From Bacteroidota bacterium (GTDB lineage Bacteria; Bacteroidota; Bacteroidia; AKYH767-A; OLB10), in assembly GCA_016717725.1 (NCBI GenBank), contig JADKFA010000046.1, positions 124,001-188,000 on the forward strand: a DNA stretch of 64,000 nt, written 5' to 3'. The notes beneath the pieces were generated by a model, which had not been told where the DNA came from, ran no database searches, and worked only from the letters and a program-made list of their open reading frames with translations. Both the position numbers and the translations under genes were made by a program. Positions 55,812-64,000 of the stretch are shown here, piece by piece. Positions within the stretch are counted from its first letter, which is position 1. Every line of letters starts with the position of its first letter.

Positions 55812-57686
55812 ATGTGTGGCATAAGTGGAATATATGGATTGAAAAGCACAGACGAAGCGTATCGTTATGTTTCAGCCATGAATGATGCAATAGCACATCG
55901 TGGACCAGATGACCATGGCTTATTTGTAGAAGAAAATATTGCCTTAGGGCATCGTCGATTAGCAATATTAGATTTAAGTCCAGCTGGTCACCAACCCATG
56001 TTTGATCAGTATGATCAGCTTTGTATTGTTTTCAACGGAGAAATTTATAATTTTAAGGAAATCAGAAAAGAACTTCCGAATTATCTTTTCAAAACACAAA
56101 ATGATACTGAAGTAATTCTTGCCGCCTATTTAACATGGGGTAAGGAGTGTTTACACAAGTTCAATGGCATGTTTGCATTTGCTATTTGGAATAAACATAC
56201 CAAAGAATTATTTATTGCGCGTGATCGATTGGGCATCAAACCACTTTACTATTCGATGCAAAATGATGTTTTCTTATTTAGCTCTGAAGTGCGTGGACTA
56301 TTAGCGTCTGGACTTGTGCCTCGCAAAATTAATAAAAGTGTACTGCAAGAATATTTCAGTTACCAAACGGTACATGCTCCCAATACTCTCATCAAAGAAG
56401 TCTTTATGCTCTTACCTGGGCATCATCTCAGCTTGAAAGAGGGAAAAATGGATATTCAACGTTGGTGGTCTCCTCGCGAGAATTATTCAACTGCTTCTGA
56501 AGGAAAAAAATATAGTGAAGTATGCAATGATGTACATTCACTATTATATAATGCTGTTGAAAGAAGATTAATAAGTGATGTACCTTTTGGTGCATTTCTA
56601 AGTGGGGGAATAGATTCTAGTGCTGTTGTTGGATTAATGAGTCAAATTCAAACACAAAAAGTAAAAACATTTACTATTGTTTTTGATGAAGAAGAATTTA
56701 GTGAAGCTAAATTTGCGCGATTAGTGGCAAATAAATTTGGAACAGACCATCATGAATTTAGACTTACTCCAGATGATTTCCTACGTGAATTACCAGAAGC
56801 GCTCGCGTCACTAGACCATCCGAGCGGGGATGGACCTAACTCATATACCGTCTCTAAGATTACCCGTCAAGCTGGTATCACGATGGCCTTGTCAGGTTTA
56901 GGTGGAGATGAGATCTTTGCAGGTTATCCTGTATTCAATCGCAGTTTAAAATTACATGAACAAGCATGGCTTTATCACTTCCCGCAGCCTTTACGGCAAT
57001 TGGCAGGTTCCATTTATGCTGGTATGAAGAAAGATACTTCTTCCGCTAAAATGGCTCAAGTATTAGGATTAAAGGATGCTAGTTTAAGAAATACATTTCC
57101 ACTCTCCCGACAAGTGGGATTACCTTCCTATGTAAAATCCATTCTGGGCATTAAAACATTTTCTAATGATGCGATGCAACGTGTTTTAGATATTGAACTA
57201 GACCATAACGGTAAGGCATTACCGCTATTAAGTCAAGTCAGCATTGCTGAAATTACCAGTTACATGCAAAATGTATTACTGAGAGACACGGATCAAATGA
57301 GCATGGCGGTAGCTTTAGAGGTTAGAGTACCTTTTCTTGATTATCAATTGGTAGAATATGTATTGGGGATCTCTGATGAATTCAAAAAACCAATCATTCC
57401 CAAAAAATTATTAGTAGATAGTTTAGGAACTTTACTACCACCTGAAGTAGTTCATCGACCCAAGATGGGATTTGTATTCCCTTGGGAAGTATGGTTACGA
57501 AAAGAACTAAAACCGTTATGTGAGCAATCGATCCAAAATTTGGCAAAGCGAGATTTCATCCAGGGCGACTATTTATTAGACACCTGGAGTCGCTTTCAAA
57601 GAGGAGACAAGCAAGTGCGTTGGCTCGACATGTGGTTATGTACCGTATTAGAAAACTGGATGGAAAAGAATCAGATCAATTCCTGA
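55812..57686 (+). CDS. asnB: Asparagine synthase (glutamine-hydrolysing) of the polysaccharide-locus type
   Basis: 624 residues. The N-terminal glutaminase domain begins MCGISGIYGL with the nucleophile Cys2 and has HRGPDDHG, GHRRLAILDL and FNGEIYNF. The C-terminal synthetase domain has the PP-loop SGGIDSSAVVG near residue 265, SGLGGDEIFAGYP near 362 and a conserved RDTDQMSMA segment near 495. True asparagine synthesis and amidation of a sugar acid are both possible. Genes of this family in polysaccharide clusters often amidate uronic acids, which suits this context, but no uronic-acid pathway is visible in the window. Confidence 0.93.
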   Translation: MCGISGIYGLKSTDEAYRYVSAMNDAIAHRGPDDHGLFVEENIALGHRRLAILDLSPAGHQPMFDQYDQLCIVFNGEIYNFKEIRKELPNYLFKTQNDTEVILAAYLTWGKECLHKFNGMFAFAIWNKHTKELFIARDRLGIKPLYYSMQNDVFLFSSEVRGLLASGLVPRKINKSVLQEYFSYQTVHAPNTLIKEVFMLLPGHHLSLKEGKMDIQRWWSPRENYSTASEGKKYSEVCNDVHSLLYNAVERRLISDVPFGAFLSGGIDSSAVVGLMSQIQTQKVKTFTIVFDEEEFSEAKFARLVANKFGTDHHEFRLTPDDFLRELPEALASLDHPSGDGPNSYTVSKITRQAGITMALSGLGGDEIFAGYPVFNRSLKLHEQAWLYHFPQPLRQLAGSIYAGMKKDTSSAKMAQVLGLKDASLRNTFPLSRQVGLPSYVKSILGIKTFSNDAMQRVLDIELDHNGKALPLLSQVSIAEITSYMQNVLLRDTDQMSMAVALEVRVPFLDYQLVEYVLGISDEFKKPIIPKKLLVDSLGTLLPPEVVHRPKMGFVFPWEVWLRKELKPLCEQSIQNLAKRDFIQGDYLLDTWSRFQRGDKQVRWLDMWLCTVLENWMEKNQINS

Positions 57687-57697
57687 TCTTTGCAGAG

Positions 57698-58849
57698 GTG
57701 AATCAAAAGAAAAAAATATTAATTTTCGTAGACTGGTATTTACCTGGCTACAAAGCGGGTGGACCCATTCGATCTATTGCGAATATGTACAGTCAATTAA
57801 AAAATGATTATGACTTTCGCATTGTCACTTCTGATTTGGATTTGCACGAAACTACGCCCTATTCAACTGTTATAAGTGATCGCTGGACAAAGGGTCCAGA
57901 TGGGTGCGACGTAATTTATTTATCTCAAGCAAAACGGAATTACAAAGAGATTGTTAAAATAATAAAAGAAGAGCGTGCCGATTTCATTTACTTGAATTCG
58001 GTATTCTCAAAAGTCTTTACTATTTTTCCTTTACTCGCACGAAAGCGACATTTTCCTGTTCGCAAAGTGATCTTAGCACCTCGCGGAATGTTAGGGCAAG
58101 GAGCTTTGCAAATAAAATCGGCAAAGAAAAAAATCTTCTTAGCGTGGATGAAAGTGACTGGACTCTGTTCAACAATTAGGTGGCATGCTTCCTCAACTTC
58201 TGAAGAGGAAGAAATAAAAAAGGTTTTTGGAAAAAATGCATCTACAAAAGTAGCTTTGAATTTAAGTGAAGGAAGAGAAATCAAGCCTGTCAAAAAAATA
58301 AAGAAACAAGGAGAAATGAAAATTGCATTTCTCTCCAGAATATCCTTCAAAAAAAACTTGGAAGGAACTTTACACTTACTTGCAAAAACATCATCACATC
58401 ATCAAATTCAATTTGACATTTATGGACCTATAGAAGATGCAATGTATTGGTCGAAGTGCGAAGCCATCATATCGACCTTACCACAGCATGTAAAAGTAAA
58501 TTATAGGGGTGCTATTGCTAATGAGAAGGTAGCTGAAACTCTTAAAAACTATCATTTTAGTATTTTACTTACTTTTAATGAAAATTTCGGGCATTCCATC
58601 ATTGAAAGTATGGCTGCAGGATGTCCAGTTATCATCAGCGATCAAACGCCATGGAGAAACCTTGAAAAAAGTTTAGCAGGATGGGATGTATCGTTGCAAG
58701 ACGAAAATAAAATACTCAAGGTATTACAAGATGCCGCAGAAATGAATGATGAAACCTATAATAGCTGGAATCAATCGGCACAACGTTTCGCAAGCAACAT
58801 CATATTTCATCCAGAATCCATTCAACAACATAAAGAACTCTTTTCCTAA
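57698..58849 (+). CDS. Glycosyltransferase family 4
   Basis: About 384 residues from the GTG at 57698 (VNQKKKILIFVDWYLPGYKAGG), which fits the normal GT4 N-terminus. The frame is open back to 57620, but the extra codons lie inside asnB. Later parts are APRGMLGQGALQIKSAKK, MKIAFLSRISFKKNLEGTLHLL, INFDIYGP-like IQFDIYGPIEDAMYW, and ENFGHSIIESMAAGCPVIISD with the E-x7-E donor site near residue 297. The Gly-Gly-Pro-Ile-Arg-Ser segment after the first strand is typical of polysaccharide-locus GT4 enzymes. Confidence 0.88.
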   Translation: MNQKKKILIFVDWYLPGYKAGGPIRSIANMYSQLKNDYDFRIVTSDLDLHETTPYSTVISDRWTKGPDGCDVIYLSQAKRNYKEIVKIIKEERADFIYLNSVFSKVFTIFPLLARKRHFPVRKVILAPRGMLGQGALQIKSAKKKIFLAWMKVTGLCSTIRWHASSTSEEEEIKKVFGKNASTKVALNLSEGREIKPVKKIKKQGEMKIAFLSRISFKKNLEGTLHLLAKTSSHHQIQFDIYGPIEDAMYWSKCEAIISTLPQHVKVNYRGAIANEKVAETLKNYHFSILLTFNENFGHSIIESMAAGCPVIISDQTPWRNLEKSLAGWDVSLQDENKILKVLQDAAEMNDETYNSWNQSAQRFASNIIFHPESIQQHKELFS

Positions 58850-58861
58850 AAAAGATAAAAA

Positions 58862-59425
58862 ATGTCAATAGGAAAAACAGATTTATCAACCTACAATAAT
58901 AGCTGGTATCAGCCTGGTGGAAATATTATTTCTAGGACATGCTGGTATTTTATCAATATTTTATTCTTTATGAATCCCTTAAATCCTTTGAGTGGATTAA
59001 AAGTTTTTTTACTTCGATTATTCGGTGCAAAGGTGGGACGTGGCGTTGTGATAAAACCTGGAGTAAATATTAAATATCCTTGGTTACTTTCCATTGGAGA
59101 TCATACTTGGATTGGAGAGCGTGTTTGGATTGACAATTTAGCGAAAGTTACCATTGGGAGTCATTGCTGCTTGAGTCAAGGAGCCTTTATACTCTGTGGC
59201 AATCACAACTATAAAAAGACCGCATTTGACCTGATTGTCAAGCCGGTTACTCTTGAAGATGGGGCTTGGGTAGGTGCTATGTCGGTTGTTTGCCCAGGAG
59301 TAACATTAAAAACACACTCTGTTTTAACGGTAGACTCTGTAGCAACAGAAACCTTAGAGCCATATTCACTGTATAAAGGAAACCCGGCATTAAAAATTCG
59401 GGATCGAAACATTTCAGTTCAATAA
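58862..59425 (+). CDS. WcaF-like hexapeptide-repeat acetyltransferase
   Basis: 187 residues. The start has DLSTYNNSWYQPGG and the following hydrophobic stretch of WcaF-type colanic acid acetyltransferases. From about residue 55 a left-handed beta-helix is built from hexapeptide repeats (GRGVVIKPGVNIKYPWLLSIGDHTWIGE in register), with CGNHNY holding the likely catalytic histidine near residue 120. It is cytosolic and acetyl-CoA dependent, acetylating a sugar of the repeat unit. This gives the locus a second, cytoplasmic acetylation route beside the MBOAT/SGNH pair. Confidence 0.88.
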   Translation: MSIGKTDLSTYNNSWYQPGGNIISRTCWYFINILFFMNPLNPLSGLKVFLLRLFGAKVGRGVVIKPGVNIKYPWLLSIGDHTWIGERVWIDNLAKVTIGSHCCLSQGAFILCGNHNYKKTAFDLIVKPVTLEDGAWVGAMSVVCPGVTLKTHSVLTVDSVATETLEPYSLYKGNPALKIRDRNISVQ

Positions 59426-59438
59426 TTTAGTCATTCGC

Positions 59439-60212
59439 ATGAAGATATCCATCATAACCATAACGTATAATAGTGCTGCAACGGTAGAAGATACTATCAA
59501 ATCGGTAGTAATGCAAGACTATCCGAATGTTGAATATTTGATCATTGATGGAAAATCGAAAGACGCCACTTTACAAATTGCAGAAAAGTACAAAGACAAA
59601 ATTTCTAAAATTGTTTCCGAAAAAGACAAAGGTTTATATGATGCATTAAACAAGGGTATAAAACATGCGACTGGTGATATCATTGGCATGTTGCACTCTG
59701 ATGATTTATATTCGAATCCACAAGTACTTAGTAATATCGTTAAAACTTTTCAAAACAATCCGGACGCGGAAGGGGTTTATGCCGATTTAGTATTTGTAAA
59801 TCGCAACGACACGGACAAGGTGATGCGCACTTGGGAGTCGGGGACCTATCAAGAAGGAGATTTCTTAAAAGGATGGATGCCACCGCACCCTACCTTCTTT
59901 GTAAAAAAAGAGACCTATGAAAAACATGGTGGATTCAACACCGAATTGAAACTATCTGCCGATTATGAATTGATGCTACGTTTGATTCATAAGAATCAAA
60001 TTAAATTAGCTTATTTAAACGAGGTAATAGTAAAGATGAGAATGGGTGGTGTTAGCAATGTGAGTTTCTTTGTAAAATTAAAAGCCAATTTAGAAGACAA
60101 GATGGCTTGGAAAATAAACGGAATGAAACCAAAAATGACAACCATGATTATGAAGCCTCTTAGAAAGCTAGGGCAATATTTTAAAAGAGCTTATCATATG
60201 TTTTTCTATTGA
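59439..60212 (+). CDS. Glycosyltransferase family 2 (WcaE/WcaA-like)
   Basis: 257 residues with ISIITITYNSAATVEDTI at the start, YLIIDGKSKDATLQIAEKY near residue 34, EKDKGLYDALNKGIKHATGD near 61 and IGMLHSDDLYSN with the metal-binding acidic pair near 90. These match the colanic-acid-type GT2 subfamily. A short basic C-terminus (KPLRKLGQYFKRAYHMFFY) may touch the membrane. It is the last gene of the operon, 39 bp before the terminator. Confidence 0.9.
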   Translation: MKISIITITYNSAATVEDTIKSVVMQDYPNVEYLIIDGKSKDATLQIAEKYKDKISKIVSEKDKGLYDALNKGIKHATGDIIGMLHSDDLYSNPQVLSNIVKTFQNNPDAEGVYADLVFVNRNDTDKVMRTWESGTYQEGDFLKGWMPPHPTFFVKKETYEKHGGFNTELKLSADYELMLRLIHKNQIKLAYLNEVIVKMRMGGVSNVSFFVKLKANLEDKMAWKINGMKPKMTTMIMKPLRKLGQYFKRAYHMFFY

Positions 60213-60251
60213 GAATCTAATAAAAAAAATTAAAATATTATTTAATCATAA

Positions 60252-60289
60252 AATAAGGGTGGTTGTATATCTATACAACCACCCTTATT
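60252..60289 (+). terminator. Strong bidirectional terminator of the polysaccharide operon
   Basis: An exact 18-bp stem, AATAAGGGTGGTTGTATA with its reverse complement, around a TC loop, followed on the plus strand by ATTTTTCC. It lies 39 bp beyond the last glycosyltransferase stop. On the minus strand the stem is followed by a moderately T-rich TTATGATT, so it may also end the convergent DUF5777 transcript. Confidence 0.95.
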
Positions 60290-60347
60290 ATTTTTCCAGA
60301 AAATACATTTCCATGTATCACTAATAAAAAAACAATAGTATCAATCT

Positions 60348-61268
60348 CTAATGATTTACATTCTTCTTCCTAAATTCCTTTGGTGTAGAAATGGTAAACA
60401 CTCTCGAAATATTAAATCCGAAATGGATATCGCCTTTATCCCAACTACCATTTGTATCGGTAATTAAAGAACGTTCATTCATACCGAGGGCATTTGTGAA
60501 ATGCAGTTGGAACACGTGACCTCCGGTTTCAATATCAAAACCGACTGAAAGAGGATTTGTACTCGTCAATGCTAACTGGTTTGGCAAATTGTAAAAATAC
60601 TCAGCGTTGAAAGAAAGTCGGCGAGTAAGTTTAATACGGGCTCCTACTCCTATTGAATAAATATCATGTTCATCAATTGTTTTAGCAACCAAATTACGAT
60701 GCACCATGGTAGGCATTATTTGCATACTGAATGAATCCGAAAACTTTCTTCCTATTAACGCTTGACCAAAATAAGAAAAACGAGAAGTATAATAATTTTC
60801 CCTCTCCGGATTTGCCCATTCAAGCCCATCTTTAGAGAAACCTGAAAGAAGGATCATCGAAAAAGGAATCGATCCTTTTCCTTTACTTTGCCAGATCATT
60901 CGATACTTAACAAATCCATCTATTTCCTTTTTATTACTTGATCTACCCAAACCAATCATAATTCGATTACTAATACCATAATCCAATCCGAGACGAATAG
61001 TTGCATTATCTAAACCATAAGCTTCACGAGAGCCGCTATTGACTCTTCCGAATCGATGTAAGATTCTAAAATCAAGTACGCCTGCACCAACATGCTCTAA
61101 TGATTGAGCACTGATGACGCGCGTCGCTTTAAATGCGTTCTTAACAAATTCCTTTTTCGGCTCTTCTTCACCAAGCATATCCAATAGATCATCTTGTGCA
61201 AAAACCTGGGATGAATTTATCAAGAGACAAACACCAAAAATAAAATAGAATACTTTACATTTTAGCAT
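60348..61268 (-). CDS. DUF5777 family outer-membrane beta-barrel protein
   Basis: About 306 residues. The ATG at 61268 gives MLKCKVFYFIFGVCLLINSSQVFAQ, a clear signal peptide; the frame extends 22 codons further but those precede it without sense. Just after the signal comes DLLDMLGEEEPKK, then the family segment AFKATRVISAQSLEHVGAGVLDFRILHRFGRVNSG, followed by alternating amphipathic strands with aromatic ends typical of a barrel (GLDYGISNRIMIGLGRSS, KYRMIWQ). Function is unknown. The start overlaps the upstream YceI stop by 14 bp, so co-translation is likely. Confidence 0.87.
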   Translation of the reverse strand: MLKCKVFYFIFGVCLLINSSQVFAQDDLLDMLGEEEPKKEFVKNAFKATRVISAQSLEHVGAGVLDFRILHRFGRVNSGSREAYGLDNATIRLGLDYGISNRIMIGLGRSSNKKEIDGFVKYRMIWQSKGKGSIPFSMILLSGFSKDGLEWANPERENYYTSRFSYFGQALIGRKFSDSFSMQIMPTMVHRNLVAKTIDEHDIYSIGVGARIKLTRRLSFNAEYFYNLPNQLALTSTNPLSVGFDIETGGHVFQLHFTNALGMNERSLITDTNGSWDKGDIHFGFNISRVFTISTPKEFRKKNVNH

Positions 61269-61806
61269 AATTGGCATCGACAACAATTTTAACTTCATTC
61301 GAAACTTTCTCCTTAACCAAACTTGGAATTTCAATTTTATAATCGCTCAGAAGAATAACAAAATCACTGTGTGCAACAATTTTTCCATCTTTCACAGTAA
61401 ATACTCCCTTGCCTTCCATTTCCTTTGTTACACCGTGCATCATTAATGTACCTTTATACATTACGGGGTAAACTCCGTCTTTTGTACAATCTACTTTGGC
61501 AATATTAGAGATAACACCCTTAAATACAGCTTTAGGATACTTATCTGACTCCACATAATTTTCATGAAAATGTTCCATCATCAAAGCTTTTTCAAATTCG
61601 AAAGCTTTCATCAATATTGCGAATTCAAACTGACCTGAGGTTGCATCAAATACACTTGTAGCTTGAGAGTTTTTGGCATCAATTTTTTCAAGTGGAGCAT
61701 CCGAAAGAAAATACACTTTTCCGGTGCGGGTAAAATATCTGTTTTGTGCATCAGCATGTGCAGAAAACAGAACGAACATTACTATAATACTTAAATAGGT
61801 TTTCAT
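61255..61806 (-). CDS. YceI family secreted protein
   Basis: 183 residues with a signal peptide (MKTYLSIIVMFVLFSAHADAQ) and a YceI lipocalin-like beta-barrel: YFLSDAPLEKIDAKNSQATSVFD, FAILMKAFEFEKALMMEHFHENYVE near residue 64, KYPKAVFKGVIS near 90 and GVTKEMEGKGVFTV. YceI proteins hold isoprenoid-like lipids in the periplasm. In this gene group, next to cytochrome-like proteins, a role in envelope redox or stress is possible but unproven. Confidence 0.88.
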   Translation of the reverse strand: MKTYLSIIVMFVLFSAHADAQNRYFTRTGKVYFLSDAPLEKIDAKNSQATSVFDATSGQFEFAILMKAFEFEKALMMEHFHENYVESDKYPKAVFKGVISNIAKVDCTKDGVYPVMYKGTLMMHGVTKEMEGKGVFTVKDGKIVAHSDFVILLSDYKIEIPSLVKEKVSNEVKIVVDANYAKM

Positions 61807-61819
61807 GTTTTTATAAAAT

Positions 61820-62668
61820 TTAAGGGATAAATATTTTTGAACTTAATTTGTGATTATTTGATAAAATAGAAACAATGTAATTTCCGCTCTTTAATTCAGA
61901 TGGAATAGAAACACTTGATTTCACTTCACCAATAGAGTAAGAATCGAGAAGTTGAGAACTAATCATGCGACCTTCCATATCATATAAGTTTACACGTGGT
62001 TGATCGGCAGTTGTTGATTGAAATTCGATGGCAATTCTGCCTTCACTGTTTATATATGATTTAAATTCTGAAATGCTATTACTCTGTTCAAGGATACCCG
62101 TTGCACTTGCTGGTGTAACAACTTTTGAACTATGGTAAGCATAGTCGTTATTTTCACTACCATTATTATTAGCAGCAATTCCTGCAAAATAAAATGTGAT
62201 ATTTCCAATGTTAGTTGAAGGGGCAACCCAATTAAAAGTAAAGATGGCGGAATCAGCATGCATACCACCATTCATTTGATGAACCACATTATTTCTTGTT
62301 ACGCCACTTACTGTTTTTGTTTTAATTTGAGTTTTAGCAGAATTGGTAATCACCAATGAACCTGCATTTGCATTGGTTGAAGTAAGTGCTTCAAACCCCA
62401 CTCCAAAAAGAGGTCTTCCACTTTGCTTTACTATTACATTCACCGTGTAAGTTTGGCCAGGAACATACTGCCAATTATTCATAGTAGAAGTAACATAAAT
62501 AGAACCTGTACCAGAATTTGAATTTCCGAAAGAATTGTGACAGTCATCACAGTTCAATTCACTTGGAGAGCCAGTATATCCAGCCTTTCCATTTTCACTT
62601 AATATACCGAAGGCGGTAGACATTACAATTGCAACAATTGCTATTGCCATTAAACGAGCTTTATTCAT
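61820..62668 (-). CDS. Secreted CXXCH protein with choice-of-anchor V-like domain and T9SS tail
   Basis: 282 residues. Signal peptide MNKARLMAIAIVAIVMSTAFG. A single heme-binding-type motif CDDCH near residue 40 sits in the segment SPSELNCDDCHNSFGNS. A beta-sandwich with VPGQTYTVNVIVKQSGRPLFGVGFEAL, like reeler or choice-of-anchor V domains, follows. The C-terminus has the T9SS sorting pattern (PRVNLYDMEGRMISS, SGNYIVSILSNNHKLSSKIFIP). The protein is probably attached to or released at the cell surface. Whether the motif carries covalent heme depends on cytochrome maturation genes that are not in the window. Confidence 0.8.
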   Translation of the reverse strand: MNKARLMAIAIVAIVMSTAFGILSENGKAGYTGSPSELNCDDCHNSFGNSNSGTGSIYVTSTMNNWQYVPGQTYTVNVIVKQSGRPLFGVGFEALTSTNANAGSLVITNSAKTQIKTKTVSGVTRNNVVHQMNGGMHADSAIFTFNWVAPSTNIGNITFYFAGIAANNNGSENNDYAYHSSKVVTPASATGILEQSNSISEFKSYINSEGRIAIEFQSTTADQPRVNLYDMEGRMISSQLLDSYSIGEVKSSVSIPSELKSGNYIVSILSNNHKLSSKIFIP

Positions 62669-62709
62669 TTTTTTATGTTTTGTGTTTTATAATTTGTTTT
62701 ATTTTTTAG

Positions 62710-63126
62710 TTAATTACTTTCCTTCACACATCGAATTAAAATCACATCCATCAAATAGCCTGTGCATAATCCTTTAACTTTCACTGTTTGTCCTTCTGAA
62801 TATTGAGAAATATCTAAATCTGTTTGATCCATTTTACAGGTAACGCCAAATAATCCAGAACTGGTTTGCAAAGTAATTGCGACTCCGCTTGTATCAGATA
62901 GTACATTTTGAATTTTTCCAGAAACAGAAATTACCTTATTCAAATAAAGTTCATTAGATTTAACTTCATTTTGCTCATACAGTTGAAAGATAGAATCAGC
63001 TGATAAGACTGCGGAAGGTTTTACGTTTTCCAAACTGTCAATTGGTTTATTATACAAATAATATCCTAACACACTAGCAATACTTAAGAGTATTAATAAT
63101 GTCCATCCTAGTTTTTTCATATTCAT
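62710..63126 (-). CDS. Membrane-anchored OB-fold (tRNA_anti-like) protein
   Basis: 138 residues with one N-terminal membrane helix (LGWTLLILLSIASVLGYYLY) and a following small beta-barrel: NELYLNKVISVSGKIQNVL, GVAITLQTSSGLFGVTCKM and QTVKVKGLCTGYLMDVILIRCVKE. The pattern fits tRNA_anti-like/OB-fold proteins frequent in Bacteroidota. The function is not known. It begins directly after the stop of the cytochrome-like lipoprotein, so the two should be co-transcribed. Confidence 0.75.
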   Translation of the reverse strand: MNMKKLGWTLLILLSIASVLGYYLYNKPIDSLENVKPSAVLSADSIFQLYEQNEVKSNELYLNKVISVSGKIQNVLSDTSGVAITLQTSSGLFGVTCKMDQTDLDISQYSEGQTVKVKGLCTGYLMDVILIRCVKESN

Positions 63127-63507
63127 TTAATTCGGTGCTCCTTTATCAATCCACATTTTCAATTTGAGTAAAGTGCAATCGTCTAATTTATTTCCACCTT
63201 GAGGCATTTGTGACCAATTGGGATCATGGCTCATAGATCCATAGAGGGAACCATCATCAACATACAATTTTACATTTGCATAATTACTCAGATCAATATT
63301 TCCACTTGGAGCGGAGCCACTATGACAAGAGTTGCAACTACTATTCATCATAGGAGCAATCGTTAAAGCATACGTAATATTACTCGTATCACAAACTCCA
63401 TTATTGGGATACAACTCCTCTTCAACATCATAATAACAACCTGAAAAAAGGAGTGTTAACAGGGTTACAAGAATTAAAGAATTGGGAAGACGTTTTAATA
63501 GTTCCAC
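63127..63507 (-). CDS. c-type-cytochrome-like lipoprotein
   Basis: 126 residues from a GTG start. A lipoprotein signal with LLFSGC near residue 24 should place it in the outer or inner membrane facing the periplasm. The heme-type CNSCH motif near residue 58 is followed by GNIDLSNYANV, MPQGGNKLDDCTLLKLKMWIDKGAPN, a pattern shared with planctomycete-type cytochrome C and cytochrome-like domains. The Met in QMPQGG is a possible distal ligand. It is a shorter relative of the adjacent protein at 63553-64000. Confidence 0.8.
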   Translation of the reverse strand: MELLKRLPNSLILVTLLTLLFSGCYYDVEEELYPNNGVCDTSNITYALTIAPMMNSSCNSCHSGSAPSGNIDLSNYANVKLYVDDGSLYGSMSHDPNWSQMPQGGNKLDDCTLLKLKMWIDKGAPN

Positions 63508-63552
63508 TTTTGTATTAATTTATAGATAAGAAATAGTAAGCAACACATTTTA

Positions 63553-64000
63553 CTAATTATTAGGAGCACCAGCATTCACCCAAATTCTAATTTTTGCGAT
63601 ATCGCAATCGGGTAATTTGGTTGTGTTTTTAGGCATGGCATTCCATCCGGCTGCATGTTCAACAGTACCTAATAAAGAACCATCGATGGCAGAACCCTGA
63701 ATTCCTAAGTAATTCGAGAGATTTACACCGCCTCCAGGGTTCGTGCCTTGATGGCAACCTTGACATTTGTTTTGCATGATGGGTTTAATAACTGCATTAA
63801 ACGTTACGTTTGATGTGTCACAACCTCCATCACAATTTAAGTTTTGGGCTCCTTGTGCAATCCAAGTCTGTATTAATTGAATTTGTTGAGTTGTTAAAAG
63901 AGATGCTGGTGGTGGGGGCATTCTATCATTCGGATCTGAAGTAGTGATCACATCCATAAAATCACCATCATTGGGGTCGCCAGGAACAATAATACCTGAG
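63553..64000 (-). CDS. c-type-cytochrome-like protein (partial, 5' end outside window)
   Basis: The frame is open to the window edge, so the start lies beyond 64000. The visible part has SGIIVPGDPNDGDFMDVI and DRMPPPPASLLTTQQIQLIQTWIAQGA, the C-terminal pattern of a first cytochrome-like domain. A complete second domain follows with CQGCH, GGGVNLSNYLGIQG, AMPKNTTKLPDCDIAKIRIWVNAGAPN. The first domain's CXXCH motif probably lies outside the window. The repeated Met-Pro segment may supply heme ligands. It resembles the neighbouring lipoprotein and suggests duplication within a redox module. Confidence 0.8.
   Translation of the reverse strand, partial: SGIIVPGDPNDGDFMDVITTSDPNDRMPPPPASLLTTQQIQLIQTWIAQGAQNLNCDGGCDTSNVTFNAVIKPIMQNKCQGCHQGTNPGGGVNLSNYLGIQGSAIDGSLLGTVEHAAGWNAMPKNTTKLPDCDIAKIRIWVNAGAPNN

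Overview
The window is AT-rich DNA from a member of the Bacteroidota, probably a gliding, Flavobacteriales-like or Chitinophagales-like environmental lineage; the family cannot be fixed from sequence alone. The evidence is type IX secretion (T9SS) C-terminal sorting domains, SprB/PKD-like and GEVED adhesin domains, a DUF5777 beta-barrel, a Bacteroidota-type dihydroorotase and tightly packed reading frames. Many genes in the middle carry single-base indels, several of them in homopolymers or in near-identical repeats. These look more like consensus errors of a draft or metagenomic assembly than gene decay. Such genes are annotated here as one locus, with the breaks described.

Layout. 1-7.1 kb (minus strand) holds housekeeping genes: dihydroorotase, class II fumarase, a GxxExxY protein inside a small repeat-bounded element, release factor 2 with its autoregulatory frameshift, RecX, and a fused two-ATPase peptide-type ABC protein. 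7.1-7.8 kb is an intergenic patch dense in palindromes, with a hairpin family that keeps its loop sequence while its stems differ. 7.8-35.0 kb (minus strand) is a surface-protein island. It has two paralogous proteins of about 2,000 residues built from MopE-like metal-binding repeats with T9SS tails, separated by a 2.2-kb gene-free AT-rich gap. It also has a small dockerin-like protein and a giant adhesin of about 4,170 residues that ends in a dockerin-like module. The giant adhesin, the small protein and the upstream repeat protein look like one transcription unit, closed by a terminator at 16078-16110.

35.8-60.2 kb is a polysaccharide locus. GDP-L-fucose synthesis (gmd, fcl) lies on the minus strand, divergent from a long plus-strand operon. 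That operon encodes a Wzc-like chain-length regulator/BY-kinase, a PglK-like ABC flippase, an MBOAT O-acetyltransferase with an SGNH partner, a UDP-GlcNAc 2-epimerase, a FemAB-like transferase, a methyltransferase, a polysaccharide-deacetylase-like protein, six glycosyltransferases, a sugar epimerase, a Wzy/O-antigen-ligase-type membrane protein, an AsnB amidotransferase and a WcaF-like acetyltransferase. A perfect 18-bp-stem terminator ends it. Together these genes could make, modify and export a fucose-containing, acetylated exopolysaccharide or capsule.

60.3-64 kb (minus strand) is a compact module of envelope genes: a DUF5777 barrel, a YceI protein, a CXXCH-containing secreted T9SS protein, an OB-fold protein and two c-type-cytochrome-like proteins, the last cut by the window edge.
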